A stretch of 63,218 bases of DNA from BS750m-G69 sp964441235 (GTDB lineage Bacteria; Fidelibacterota; UBA2242), in assembly GCA_964441235.1 (NCBI GenBank), contig CAYTUQ010000017.1, positions 1 through 63,218 on the forward strand, given 5' to 3'. Below are positions 34,078-42,502 of the stretch, piece by piece. Numbering within the stretch: the first letter of the stretch is position 1; every line of letters begins with the position of its first letter. The notes under the pieces are model-generated. The model saw only the letters and a program-made list of their open reading frames with translations, had not been told where the DNA came from and did not search any database. Both the position numbers and the translations under genes were made by a program.

Positions 34078-35742
34078 ATGGGAAAATCTACTCTGATTAT
34101 CGTATTGGGCTATATCATGATTTTCGGCATGATACAAGGCGACATGAATAAAATAACCGAAAAAGCTTTTCAGGGAACGGCTGAGTTGTATGAAAATATC
34201 CAGGCAAATATCGTGGCTACCAGTCTGGCAGAGTATCTTGTTTGTCGCCATATACATTATGGATTATCCGATACTACCATAAGTAACGGAACCTGGTTGA
34301 ACTCCACCGTGAACGCCGATATTGATTTCCATGCACACAGCAGTTGGTCCGGTTTTGACACGCTTTTAATCTCTTGTGTATCTCTATGCGGTAATATTCC
34401 ATATACTTGCCGCGTATCGCTTAATAGTCGAACTCTGTCAATACCTCCCATATTTGCCGCAGCCGGTCTTTTTTCGGCTTTATCAATAGTCTCCGTCGAT
34501 ACAATCGCTCAGATCATCGGTAACGATACGAATATGGACGGATCCGATGGAGACGGTACCGATTTATGCGGATTATCCGTTTCAAACTCAGTCGACAGTT
34601 CAACCGTATCGAATGAACACTCCGGTACGAACAGGATTGTTGGAACGGGTGCCTCACCGAGTATCAGTACTCATGATATGTCATCCACAGATTTACAGGC
34701 GCTGGCAGACTTCTATGAAACGGTTGCAGATAGCAGTTATACGGGTGGGAATCTGCCTCCCGGTAACTATGGAACGCAGTTAAACCCGGAGATTATCCAC
34801 GTTGATGGTGATGTTCACCTGACTGGAAATCTCAACGGTTACGGCATACTGGTTGTCGAAGGATCTTTTTACACCGCCGAAAATAGTGGTCTTATATGGC
34901 ATGGTGTTGTCATAGGAGTCGATTCGAATACGATAGAATTTGATCTGGGAGATTCATCCACGGTGTTCGGATCGACTCTTATCGGCGCCCCGAACAATGC
35001 CGGGCTCAACCTGACCGGTACACCTGCGGATACGACAATAGAATTCATTATCGAGGAGGGGAAGATCACACCCCAGCAGGATTTTACGGCTCATGTTCTT
35101 ATTTTGGGAGTAGCATTTGAATCATTACCCATTACCGCCAAAGTTCGAATTAGTGATGAATGGTTTGAACCTTGGGGTACTTATACAAGTCCTTCTACTG
35201 CTAATTTAAACGACGGCAATCAACATTCATTTTATCCGCCAACCGAATATGCAGGCGGTACGAGTATCGGCATTACCTGCAAATCATGGTTTATTTTTTT
35301 TGGATGGGAGTGGGAAAAAATGGAAGTCAGCTCATGGGATAATTCGCCAAATGTAATTGTGCTGAGAGACGGTGAAGAAATCCCGGATATCGAACCTTTT
35401 GGCGAACAGGCAGATATCACAGATTTCTTGGAATATTACATTGATTCAGAATCCGGAACAGTCACTCTCGCAGATAATCAGGTCATATATCTTTTTGAGC
35501 TTTGGACCACAGACCCGAGTGATCCGGCTTATGATTTCCAGGACCTGGTTGCCCTGGTCTCCCTCTTTCCGGTCGAAGAGCCTGAGGAAGGTGCTGAAGG
35601 AGACTCGGTGGTGATCGGTCTGGTCGATGAAATACCAACGGAGCTCATATACAGCGAAGAAGCTATTCAAATGGTGATGGACATGCTAAATAGCGGTGGC
35701 TATGTAACTCGAAGCGTAAAAAATATTCAATGGTGGGAATAA
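34078..35742 (+). CDS. PilX-like pilus-associated protein with Met-Gly N-terminus
   Basis: 554 residues beginning MGKSTLIIVLG, a hydrophobic N-terminal helix (5-18) after a two-residue leader, as in two other proteins of this cluster. The middle (about 200-330) is Gly/Asn/Thr-rich and includes the phrase LTGNLNGYGILVVEGSF, a bactofilin/PilX-like beta-helical pattern found in minor pilus proteins of FCB bacteria. The rest is unassigned. It is the only plus-strand gene of the cluster and runs toward the secretin gene (50 bases between stops). Its base composition is GC-richer, like the cluster and unlike the genes before it. Confidence 0.6.
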   Translation: MGKSTLIIVLGYIMIFGMIQGDMNKITEKAFQGTAELYENIQANIVATSLAEYLVCRHIHYGLSDTTISNGTWLNSTVNADIDFHAHSSWSGFDTLLISCVSLCGNIPYTCRVSLNSRTLSIPPIFAAAGLFSALSIVSVDTIAQIIGNDTNMDGSDGDGTDLCGLSVSNSVDSSTVSNEHSGTNRIVGTGASPSISTHDMSSTDLQALADFYETVADSSYTGGNLPPGNYGTQLNPEIIHVDGDVHLTGNLNGYGILVVEGSFYTAENSGLIWHGVVIGVDSNTIEFDLGDSSTVFGSTLIGAPNNAGLNLTGTPADTTIEFIIEEGKITPQQDFTAHVLILGVAFESLPITAKVRISDEWFEPWGTYTSPSTANLNDGNQHSFYPPTEYAGGTSIGITCKSWFIFFGWEWEKMEVSSWDNSPNVIVLRDGEEIPDIEPFGEQADITDFLEYYIDSESGTVTLADNQVIYLFELWTTDPSDPAYDFQDLVALVSLFPVEEPEEGAEGDSVVIGLVDEIPTELIYSEEAIQMVMDMLNSGGYVTRSVKNIQWWE

Positions 35743-35792
35743 GGTTCTCTACGTTTTCCACTCTAAGAGATACTATTTACGCAAATATCATC

Positions 35793-37016
35793 CTATTCAT
35801 TCTGTTCGAGAGTATCTTTTTTGTGTTGATCCCTTTGTTCTTGCAAGAGCATTTGCATATCTTTTTTCTTCATTTCAATGCGCTCTGCCAGCGGAGGCAC
35901 AATCGAAGCCTTAATAAATATGACCAACTCCTTTTTTGTGATATCGGACGAATTATAGCCGGTTATATAGCGGATTCCCAGTACCCACCAGGGCAGGTCC
36001 TTCAGGAAAGGTATCCCTTTACGCACCTTTTGGGTTTCATCGGAGAAAAGACCCGCAATAACTGTCTGTTCGCCGTCCAGTAACAGCACCTCCGTTACGG
36101 CGACTTGTTTATCGATTTTCGTACTCACCGGGTCCGGAGTAGCAGAACTTTTCTCGGCGGATAATTTCAGGTGAATGAAGGTAATATCCTTATCTTTATA
36201 TATTTTAGGAGTAACACTCAGTATTGATCCCACATCAAAAAATTGTTCAATAGTATTACCCGCAAAATCTCTCTGTTTAATTGAAAACTGTTGCCCTACC
36301 TGGATTTTGCCTACACTGCCATCCATGACCTGAATCGTTGGACGGGTGATGATCTCTCCTATATTCAAGGCTTCGAAAGTGTTTAGGATTCCGTCGATCG
36401 TAATGGATCCGTCATCGGCAGTGTATTTGCCGGCAACCGACAAAAATTCCTGCGATACACCAATTCCGCCCAGAGATTTAATATTTAAATCCAGCTTATC
36501 CAACAATGCCTTCCAATCAATTCCGGATTCTTTAAGAACTCTACGATCGCCTTGAAAAAATATGGCTGATATTTCAATAGACCTTGTATCGGCGGTAACT
36601 TCGGGTTCTTTTAATCCTGCGGTCGCTGCTTTTCCCATGCCGGAATATCGGATTTCGAACCAGGCGGCTTTTTCAATATATTCGAGACCCCGTGATGACA
36701 ATAAATATTCCAGAGCCTTTTTCCAATAAGATGGGGGGACTTCAATATTAATCGGGCCCGATTGTTCAGTTAGATCGATGATAATCTTCCCGGAAAATTT
36801 CAGAGCTAACTGACTCAGAACCTCTATTGCTTCATTAAAACTTGTCGTAGGAGGAAAGGATACGGTTTCTTCTTTGGAAACAAAATTCCGAACAGGGTTC
36901 TTCTGCGCCTGCAAGGGCGAGGAGATGAAAATTAACAGACACAGTAATACGACCACATAAATTAAAATGGTAGAATTATAATGTTGTTGAGTTTGAGCGC
37001 TTGATAGGTATTGCAT
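35793..37016 (-). CDS. Secretin (PilQ/GspD/MshL-like)
   Basis: 407-residue outer-membrane secretin. It has a signal sequence (1-38, ending SPLQAQ), one N-terminal STN/N0-like domain (AIEVLSQLALKFSGKIIIDL...LEYLLSSRGLEYI), a short linker and the C-terminal secretin domain (NIGEIITRPTIQVMDGSVGKIQVG, and the hallmark VIAGLFSDETQKVRKGIPFLKDLPWW). At about 400 residues it is short for PilQ (600-700) because most N1-N3 domains are missing. It starts with AAAGGTGAAC before the ATG. Last gene of the minus-strand pilus operon. Confidence 0.88.
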   Translation of the reverse strand: MQYLSSAQTQQHYNSTILIYVVVLLCLLIFISSPLQAQKNPVRNFVSKEETVSFPPTTSFNEAIEVLSQLALKFSGKIIIDLTEQSGPINIEVPPSYWKKALEYLLSSRGLEYIEKAAWFEIRYSGMGKAATAGLKEPEVTADTRSIEISAIFFQGDRRVLKESGIDWKALLDKLDLNIKSLGGIGVSQEFLSVAGKYTADDGSITIDGILNTFEALNIGEIITRPTIQVMDGSVGKIQVGQQFSIKQRDFAGNTIEQFFDVGSILSVTPKIYKDKDITFIHLKLSAEKSSATPDPVSTKIDKQVAVTEVLLLDGEQTVIAGLFSDETQKVRKGIPFLKDLPWWVLGIRYITGYNSSDITKKELVIFIKASIVPPLAERIEMKKKDMQMLLQEQRDQHKKDTLEQNE

Positions 37017-37025
37017 TGTTCACCT

Positions 37026-37895
37026 TTATTTTGTTGGATTTAGATTAAGAACTACAGTATCCTTGATACCGCCCCGGTCCATTTTAAATGTTACCGTGCC
37101 CTTATTTATATTTACCTTTGCCAGGTATCCGAGATAAATTTTGTCCCCAGCTTTCATATTAAGAAGATTATTTGTTTGATCCTTGATATATGCTACATTT
37201 CCCGTAATGGCAATGAGATTACATTTTTCAACAATGGGCAAATTATCACTGTTGGGTGGTAATTTCCTTAATACCAATGGTATGAAAGGATCGTAACGAA
37301 GCAGGGTATATTGGGGCTGAGTTCGAAAAGAATGAATAGAAAAAGCTTTTGCTCTATCTTCATTGGAAAAGAGACCCGTTAGTTGCAGGTCAACCTGTAA
37401 TAGATTCTCGTCGTTCAAATCTTCTTTGTTGCGCATCCGAAAATTATCAATCCGGAAGATCGGTTTCAGCTTTTCGAGCCGCATAAAAAATGCAGCCAGC
37501 TTCGGGAATTTTCCCTCGCCGCTAAGTTGATATATGGCTTCTGCGTAATCATTTTTTTCTTTGATATCTGCCAGGACAAAGGTGAAATTGAAGAACGTTC
37601 CCAAGCGATCGAGATATTCCAGGTATCGATACGTCTGATGAATTTCATAGGTGGGCAAAAGGATTTTCGGGTAGGATTTATACTTCTCTTGGTTTGTCTT
37701 GATCTCTTCGTAATAGTAATCCAGATCGGCAAGATATCTTTCCAGCTTGGAAAATTCTTTTTTCTTCTGCTCTATCTGCTGTGCAAGAATCTCGATTTTC
37801 TCATCGTACCGGATATGCAGTCCTAAATAGCCGCCACCGCATATGAGCAGTAAAATCAGTATCAGAATCAGCGTATTGCGAATTTTATAGGACAT
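37026..37895 (-). CDS. PilO-like protein with PilP-like C-terminus
   Basis: 289 residues. An N-terminal transmembrane helix (7-28) and a coiled coil (about 32-65) are followed by an alpha/beta ferredoxin-like domain (YLEYLDRLGTFFNFTFV, KLAAFFMRLEKL) as in PilO. The C-terminal 80 residues (ITGNVAYIKDQTNNLLNMKAGDKIYLGYLAKVNINKGTVTF) match the PilP/GspC homology region that contacts the secretin. A fused PilO-PilP inner-membrane alignment subunit is therefore likely. Nine bases separate it from the secretin gene. Confidence 0.75.
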   Translation of the reverse strand: MSYKIRNTLILILILLLICGGGYLGLHIRYDEKIEILAQQIEQKKKEFSKLERYLADLDYYYEEIKTNQEKYKSYPKILLPTYEIHQTYRYLEYLDRLGTFFNFTFVLADIKEKNDYAEAIYQLSGEGKFPKLAAFFMRLEKLKPIFRIDNFRMRNKEDLNDENLLQVDLQLTGLFSNEDRAKAFSIHSFRTQPQYTLLRYDPFIPLVLRKLPPNSDNLPIVEKCNLIAITGNVAYIKDQTNNLLNMKAGDKIYLGYLAKVNINKGTVTFKMDRGGIKDTVVLNLNPTK

Positions 37896-37962
37896 GATTG
37901 TCTTCCTATCTCTTAGTGTCTATGTATATAATCTTAATCCCTGCCTCCATAACTGATTCGAT

Positions 37963-39636
37963 TCACTCGACAATCGGGTTAAATTCTTTCTCATCTTGGG
38001 TGATGTTTTCAATGACAACCTTGAATTGATATACAACCTTCTCCCGTATTTCAGTTGGTGCAATGCTTTCAATGCTTGCCCGGGGAAATCTTTTTATAAA
38101 TAGGGGGATTCGATTTCGATAAATGCTATAACCGGTAATTTCGACGGATGAACTTTTTACATTAACATCTGTAAACCATAATCCATTTACATCACGGGCT
38201 GTACGATAAATTTTATTAATTGTTACCGTAGTCCGCCTTGTTCCCCGAGCCAGAGAATCCAATTTAATATATTCCGCCTGCAGATCTCCCAATTCAAATA
38301 TCAGACTATCTACGAGTGGCCCAACCCAGTTGAGATCTTCGATGGATCTATCTAATGATTCAACTTCTCTTTCATAACTTTCTTTTAAATAACGCTTACT
38401 ATTATTGAGCCAATTGAGGGCCATCGGCATAAACAGAATCAAGATTAAAACTAAAATTCCATGCCAGGCAATAATAAAAACTTGCTGCCTTTTTTGGATG
38501 TATGCCGGTAAGAGGTCAACCTTGTAGAGATTCTTTTCATCGCTCTTTAATGCTGTGACCACAAGTCCTAATGCTCCCGTGAAATTTTGCAAACTGGCGG
38601 CATCTTCAGGACTTGCGACAAATTTTTCCGAATTCAGTTTGACGTATTCAACATTTTCCAATCCTAAGTTCTTCTGAAAAAACTCTTTGGCTTCCAGTTG
38701 TTTCGACTTGCCGGTCAGTACCAACAAATCAAAATCCGGGATATTTCCAATATCTTGTTCATAAAGCAATTTGCCTTTGAGTGTATTCAGGACCGAGGGA
38801 GTAGAAGAGCCTTCCCGGATTATTGGAGCCATATGGATGAATTTGCCCCCTTTAGTCATGATGATCCGGCTCTCGTTCTGGGTAATATCTACGATTACAA
38901 TAATTTCTTCTTCTTTCGGAGCGTAATTATAACTAATAAGATTAAGAACGGAAATTTCGTTTGGATTCAAAATCTGGAATTTATGTTTCTGTTCTAACCT
39001 ATCCCGGATTGCATCATAGGTCTGGATAAGCGGAACGTCACCCATATACCCAAATGCAAACAATTGATCTTTGTCAGTGGCAATATAGGCATACTGATCT
39101 TTGGGTACATTTCCGTGGATTTGCTGGCTTATTTCTGCATGGATTTTAGCTCTCCGCTCTTTATTCTTCAGTTTGTCGTAAACGTTCTTCAGAATAATAG
39201 TATTCATTATCGGCGACGGTAAATTAATTGCTATATTAAATTTTTTCGCAGGCACTCTGCAAAGCAGAGCCAATAGAACATCCTCATTGGATACCGGTGT
39301 TTCTTCTTCACCTTCGCTGACTTCACCTTTGAATGGATTTGCTTCGTCACCTTCCCGGCTTTTATTAGAGATGCCAAAAATATCTTCAGCACTCAGACCT
39401 TCCAAATCCTCTTCCGATTCACCACCGGAAATTTCTTCGATTTGTTTAAGAGGGCTTAGAAGTTTGGAGTTATCAATGGATTCAATGACAATTTTATTTA
39501 CCGAGAGCGATGCTAAAATTGCTTTCAGCTCCAGGCTGTCATTATATAATCCCAGGACTTTCTTCTTGTTTGAACTTCGGGCTTTCTTAGACGGAGTATT
39601 TGACAATTTCTTTGAACCTCTTTTTATTGTTAGCAT
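37963..39636 (-). CDS. PilM-PilN-like fusion (GspL-like) assembly protein
   Basis: 557 residues. The cytoplasmic part (about 20-370) looks like a divergent actin-like PilM/GspL domain (KKVLGLYNDS, IVIVDITQNESRIIMTKGG, TGALGLVVTALK). It is followed by one transmembrane helix (about 385-408) and a periplasmic PilN-like domain (VNGLWFTDVNVKSSSVEITGYS). An acidic, low-complexity loop (70-115) is inserted near the N-terminus. The assigned ATG overlaps the PilT-like gene by 50 bases. A TTG ten codons later follows AGAGG and is a credible alternative start. The classical A-E-G phosphate loops of PilM are not obvious. Confidence 0.72.
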   Translation of the reverse strand: MLTIKRGSKKLSNTPSKKARSSNKKKVLGLYNDSLELKAILASLSVNKIVIESIDNSKLLSPLKQIEEISGGESEEDLEGLSAEDIFGISNKSREGDEANPFKGEVSEGEEETPVSNEDVLLALLCRVPAKKFNIAINLPSPIMNTIILKNVYDKLKNKERRAKIHAEISQQIHGNVPKDQYAYIATDKDQLFAFGYMGDVPLIQTYDAIRDRLEQKHKFQILNPNEISVLNLISYNYAPKEEEIIVIVDITQNESRIIMTKGGKFIHMAPIIREGSSTPSVLNTLKGKLLYEQDIGNIPDFDLLVLTGKSKQLEAKEFFQKNLGLENVEYVKLNSEKFVASPEDAASLQNFTGALGLVVTALKSDEKNLYKVDLLPAYIQKRQQVFIIAWHGILVLILILFMPMALNWLNNSKRYLKESYEREVESLDRSIEDLNWVGPLVDSLIFELGDLQAEYIKLDSLARGTRRTTVTINKIYRTARDVNGLWFTDVNVKSSSVEITGYSIYRNRIPLFIKRFPRASIESIAPTEIREKVVYQFKVVIENITQDEKEFNPIVE

Positions 39637-40828
39637 TTGCCAGCGCTTCTTCGTAAGAGATAATATTCTGCTCGTAGAGTCGCTTGAGATCCTGTTCCAT
39701 AGTAATCATACCCAAATTGCTTCCCTGATGCAGCATCTGGTAAATCTCTCCGATATTATTGTTTTTTATTGCCGCCCTGATAGGTGGTGTCATGAATAAA
39801 ATTTCCTTTGCGAGGATACGTTTTCCATCAATTGTCTTCGGTAATTTTTGCGACATGACAACTGTTAACACGTCAGCCAATCGATCTCTTACCCGATCCT
39901 GTTCAATCGAAGGCACTTCTCCGATAATCCGGTCAATGCTATCCACCGCAGAGGATGTGTGTAATGTCGAAAATACCTTATGGCCACTATCCGTCACCTC
40001 CAGGGCTGTAATGATTGTTTCCGGATCGCGCATCTCGCCAATAATGATGATATCCGGGTCCTGCCTCAAAGCTTGTATGGTCCCTTCTTTAAATGATAAT
40101 ACATCGCTGCCGACTTCCCTATGCCGTACGACACAGCGCTGAGGTATGTGTATATGTTCAATCGGGCTGGCGATGATAACGATATGTGCATCGACGCTCT
40201 TATTATTGGCATCGACAATGGAATCTAAGGTGGAACTTTTTCCGGAACCGGTAATGCCGGTAATCAAAATGAGCCCTTTTTTTACGTGTGCAAGGCTCAT
40301 TGCCCGAGCAATATTCGGATGAAAACCATAAGAACTGATTGGGCGGATTTCGCCGGCAATCAGACGCATATTCAATCCGATGTTTCCAAGATCGAAATAT
40401 ATGTTTGCCCGCAAGCGTACCGGCTCGTTTTCACCGGGAACTTCATACGAATACGAAAAATCGAGGCTCTTCTTTTCGAATAAAATTTTTGTCTGACGCT
40501 CCATTAATGAGTTCAACAGGATCAAATCCATTTCATATTTGCTATATTCGCCCAATTGTGGATCCGGTTTTTTGTCTCCATGGGTGCGATACCATATTTG
40601 GCTTCTGCATCCAAGCGATCCCATATCAATATCGGAAGCTTTAATTTCTCTCATTCGATTTAGAAATCCCTGTAGCAACATCTGTAAAGAACGGCGATCC
40701 TCCTCATCCAATTCGTGTATAGCTTTGGCGAGATACATCTGTCTTTCGATTCCGAAAAGCGTAGCCGGCATCTTACCGATAATTATTTTTGTTATCTGAT
40801 GTGTTTTTGGGATTAATGCTTCGTCCAT
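39587..40828 (-). CDS. PilT-like pilus retraction ATPase with altered Asp box
   Basis: 413-residue hexameric-ATPase family member. Walker A GITGSGKSST starts at Gly191, Walker B is DIIIIGEMRDPETI, and the His box is FSTLHTSS. The N-terminal 110 residues contain PilT-like GCRSQIWYR. The conserved Asp box, normally ED-PIE, reads AS-PIE-H (Ala220, Ser221, Pro222, Ile223, Glu224), so both acidic residues at the start are lost. That may slow or change ATP hydrolysis, or mark a regulatory PilU-like role. Operon position next to PilM/N-like and cNMP-binding genes supports a motility or secretion motor. Confidence 0.85.
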   Translation of the reverse strand: MDEALIPKTHQITKIIIGKMPATLFGIERQMYLAKAIHELDEEDRRSLQMLLQGFLNRMREIKASDIDMGSLGCRSQIWYRTHGDKKPDPQLGEYSKYEMDLILLNSLMERQTKILFEKKSLDFSYSYEVPGENEPVRLRANIYFDLGNIGLNMRLIAGEIRPISSYGFHPNIARAMSLAHVKKGLILITGITGSGKSSTLDSIVDANNKSVDAHIVIIASPIEHIHIPQRCVVRHREVGSDVLSFKEGTIQALRQDPDIIIIGEMRDPETIITALEVTDSGHKVFSTLHTSSAVDSIDRIIGEVPSIEQDRVRDRLADVLTVVMSQKLPKTIDGKRILAKEILFMTPPIRAAIKNNNIGEIYQMLHQGSNLGMITMEQDLKRLYEQNIISYEEALANANNKKRFKEIVKYSV

Positions 40829-40890
40829 ATAGTCATCCGGGTTTATAACTAAAATAATTTATTTATAATCATTAATAGTGCAAATAAAAT

Positions 40891-41442
40891 TTATGATGAG
40901 CGCAATTCAAAGAGTTTTCGCTCGAGTTCCACAATTTTTTCATTCGTGATAATCAGTTTTTGGCGCAGTATTTCGATGAGGTTCATCATATGGAGATTCA
41001 CGATCTTCTGTTCCTGATGAGAGAAAAAATCCATAAGCATATGCCGGGAATAGCGTAAAACCCTTGTCGGCTCTTCCGCACGGACCGAGGCAATTCGATA
41101 GTGCTCTCGGAACAGGATAAGTTCTCCAAATACATCGCCCTTTTTTAATTCTGCTAATTTGGTACCTTGTCTCCATACTGAAATGCACCCTTCGATAATC
41201 AGATAGAGGGAGCTTCCGACTTCTCCCTTGTGTAGAATCTCCTCCTGGGCGCCAAACTTTTCCTCAATCCCTATTTCTAAAAACTTTTCAGCAACAATCT
41301 TAGGAAAGTTGGCCAGGAATAAGGGTGGTCTGTTAAAATAAATAAGACTCCCTAAATTTTTCGATATCACCTGCAGACTTTTATCCGGAATATTTTTCTG
41401 CTTTTCTGATATCTGCTCATCGTATGGAGTTTTAACTTTCAT
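40891..41442 (-). CDS. Cyclic-nucleotide-binding domain protein without DNA-binding domain
   Basis: 183 residues with one cNMP-binding beta barrel (about 50-140: EEILHKGEVGSSLYLIIEGCISV, KKGDVFGELILF). A C-terminal helix (150-180) is probably a coiled coil, and there is no helix-turn-helix. The phosphate-binding cassette (FGELILFREHYRIAS) keeps Gly-Glu and the Arg, so ligand binding is plausible. Embedded in the pilus operon directly after the PilW-like gene, where it may couple c-di-GMP or cAMP-like signals to the PilT-like motor. This role is inferred. Confidence 0.75.
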   Translation of the reverse strand: MKVKTPYDEQISEKQKNIPDKSLQVISKNLGSLIYFNRPPLFLANFPKIVAEKFLEIGIEEKFGAQEEILHKGEVGSSLYLIIEGCISVWRQGTKLAELKKGDVFGELILFREHYRIASVRAEEPTRVLRYSRHMLMDFFSHQEQKIVNLHMMNLIEILRQKLIITNEKIVELERKLFELRSS

Positions 41443-42000
41443 TTATATATTCTCCAAATTCTTTGGTGATATTTGGCAGCTCCAACCGGCGCTGCCATAT
41501 TGTCCGCTATAAGCAAATAAAGTTTGCACAGTGAAACCGACCCTGATTGTACGAATACTGTCAAGGTCGGTCGTCTGATTTCCTGTCGTACTGTAGAAAT
41601 CAAATCGAAGGTCTGTCAATCCAATTCCAACGTCATTTTCGCTGCCGTTTACCGAACGATATAGATACCGATCGTTGGGATTCTCGGTGCTTGCGGCATC
41701 CGACCTGCTGCTCAAGCGATAGTTCATGGTGTCGGGTATTCCGTTTTGATCGATATCCGCTAAAAATCGAATCGTAGTATCGGAAATCGCTAAAATTGCC
41801 GCTGTCGCCGCCGGCACGCCGTAACCGGCTTTTCTAAGGTCAAATTCTATTATTGAGGCGACCTCAGTTAAATTTTCCTGGGCCATTGTCTGCATATTAT
41901 TCAGCGCACTGGTCTCTAACAACTGGAAATTCATACCTAATATGCTCAGGATAAAGATACCGGCGATCAGAAATGTTCCTGTCAATTCTATGTCAAACAT
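41443..42000 (-). CDS. PilW-like minor pilin-type protein
   Basis: 185 residues beginning MFDIELTGTFLIAGIFILSILGMNF, a hydrophobic N-terminal helix with Glu5 and no recognisable long leader. Then comes a PilW-like region (LTEVASIIEFDLRKAGYGVP and GLTDLRFDFYSTTGN). The FDLRKAGYG phrase is characteristic of PilW minor pilins. It stops one base before the cNMP gene and starts three bases after the PilV-like gene, so it belongs to the same operon. Confidence 0.7.
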   Translation of the reverse strand: MFDIELTGTFLIAGIFILSILGMNFQLLETSALNNMQTMAQENLTEVASIIEFDLRKAGYGVPAATAAILAISDTTIRFLADIDQNGIPDTMNYRLSSRSDAASTENPNDRYLYRSVNGSENDVGIGLTDLRFDFYSTTGNQTTDLDSIRTIRVGFTVQTLFAYSGQYGSAGWSCQISPKNLENI

Positions 42001-42003
42001 ATT

Positions 42004-42495
42004 TTAACCTATATAAGCATAGATTCGGCTAAGGTTTAAATTATTTGATAAATCAGGGCTGGAAATAGTAACGTTCGTCCGTTTATAGAGAGTGCGGATA
42101 GTTGAAAAGTTATCAAAGTCGCTCGTAGCGACGTATCCGACAGTTATAGAAACCGTGTAGAAAAATCCCTCTAAAGTAGTATCGGATACAGTATAATTAT
42201 GAAAATCGTCAATATCATCAAAATTCGGATAGATTTCGCCCGCATCGACACCCAGATTGCCCGGCGCCGTGAATTCATCCGGGAGAGTAGATGGTGTTGA
42301 ACTGAGTAATATTTCGTCAAATGCTTTTGACCTTGCTTCTTCTAAGTATGAATTTGCAATTCCCACGGCGCTAATTTCAAATTGCGATTGCATGATACTG
42401 ACTTCACTATTGAAGCGCGATTTATTTACAGATAACGTAAAAATTCCCCAGATTACTATTGCACCGAGTAAAATCAGCAGTTCTGCTCTTCCCAT
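42004..42495 (-). CDS. PilV-like minor pilin-type protein with Met-Gly N-terminus
   Basis: 163 residues starting MGRAELLILLGAIVIWG, then a short soluble domain (SYLEEARSKAFDEILLSS, FFYTVSITVGYV). The length, the N-terminal helix and the position between PilB-like and PilW-like genes suggest a PilV/PilX-type minor pilin. The leader is only two residues (Met-Gly) before the helix, and the N-terminal Glu usually at +5 is not at that position. Confidence 0.6.
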   Translation of the reverse strand: MGRAELLILLGAIVIWGIFTLSVNKSRFNSEVSIMQSQFEISAVGIANSYLEEARSKAFDEILLSSTPSTLPDEFTAPGNLGVDAGEIYPNFDDIDDFHNYTVSDTTLEGFFYTVSITVGYVATSDFDNFSTIRTLYKRTNVTISSPDLSNNLNLSRIYAYIG

Positions 42496-42502
42496 AGCCT
42501 TT

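Noticed and set aside
39287..39799. A 170-codon plus-strand frame opposite the PilM/N-like and PilT-like genes
   Set aside because: It is a shadow of the two real genes on the other strand, caused by their GC-rich codons. No family match and no ribosome site.
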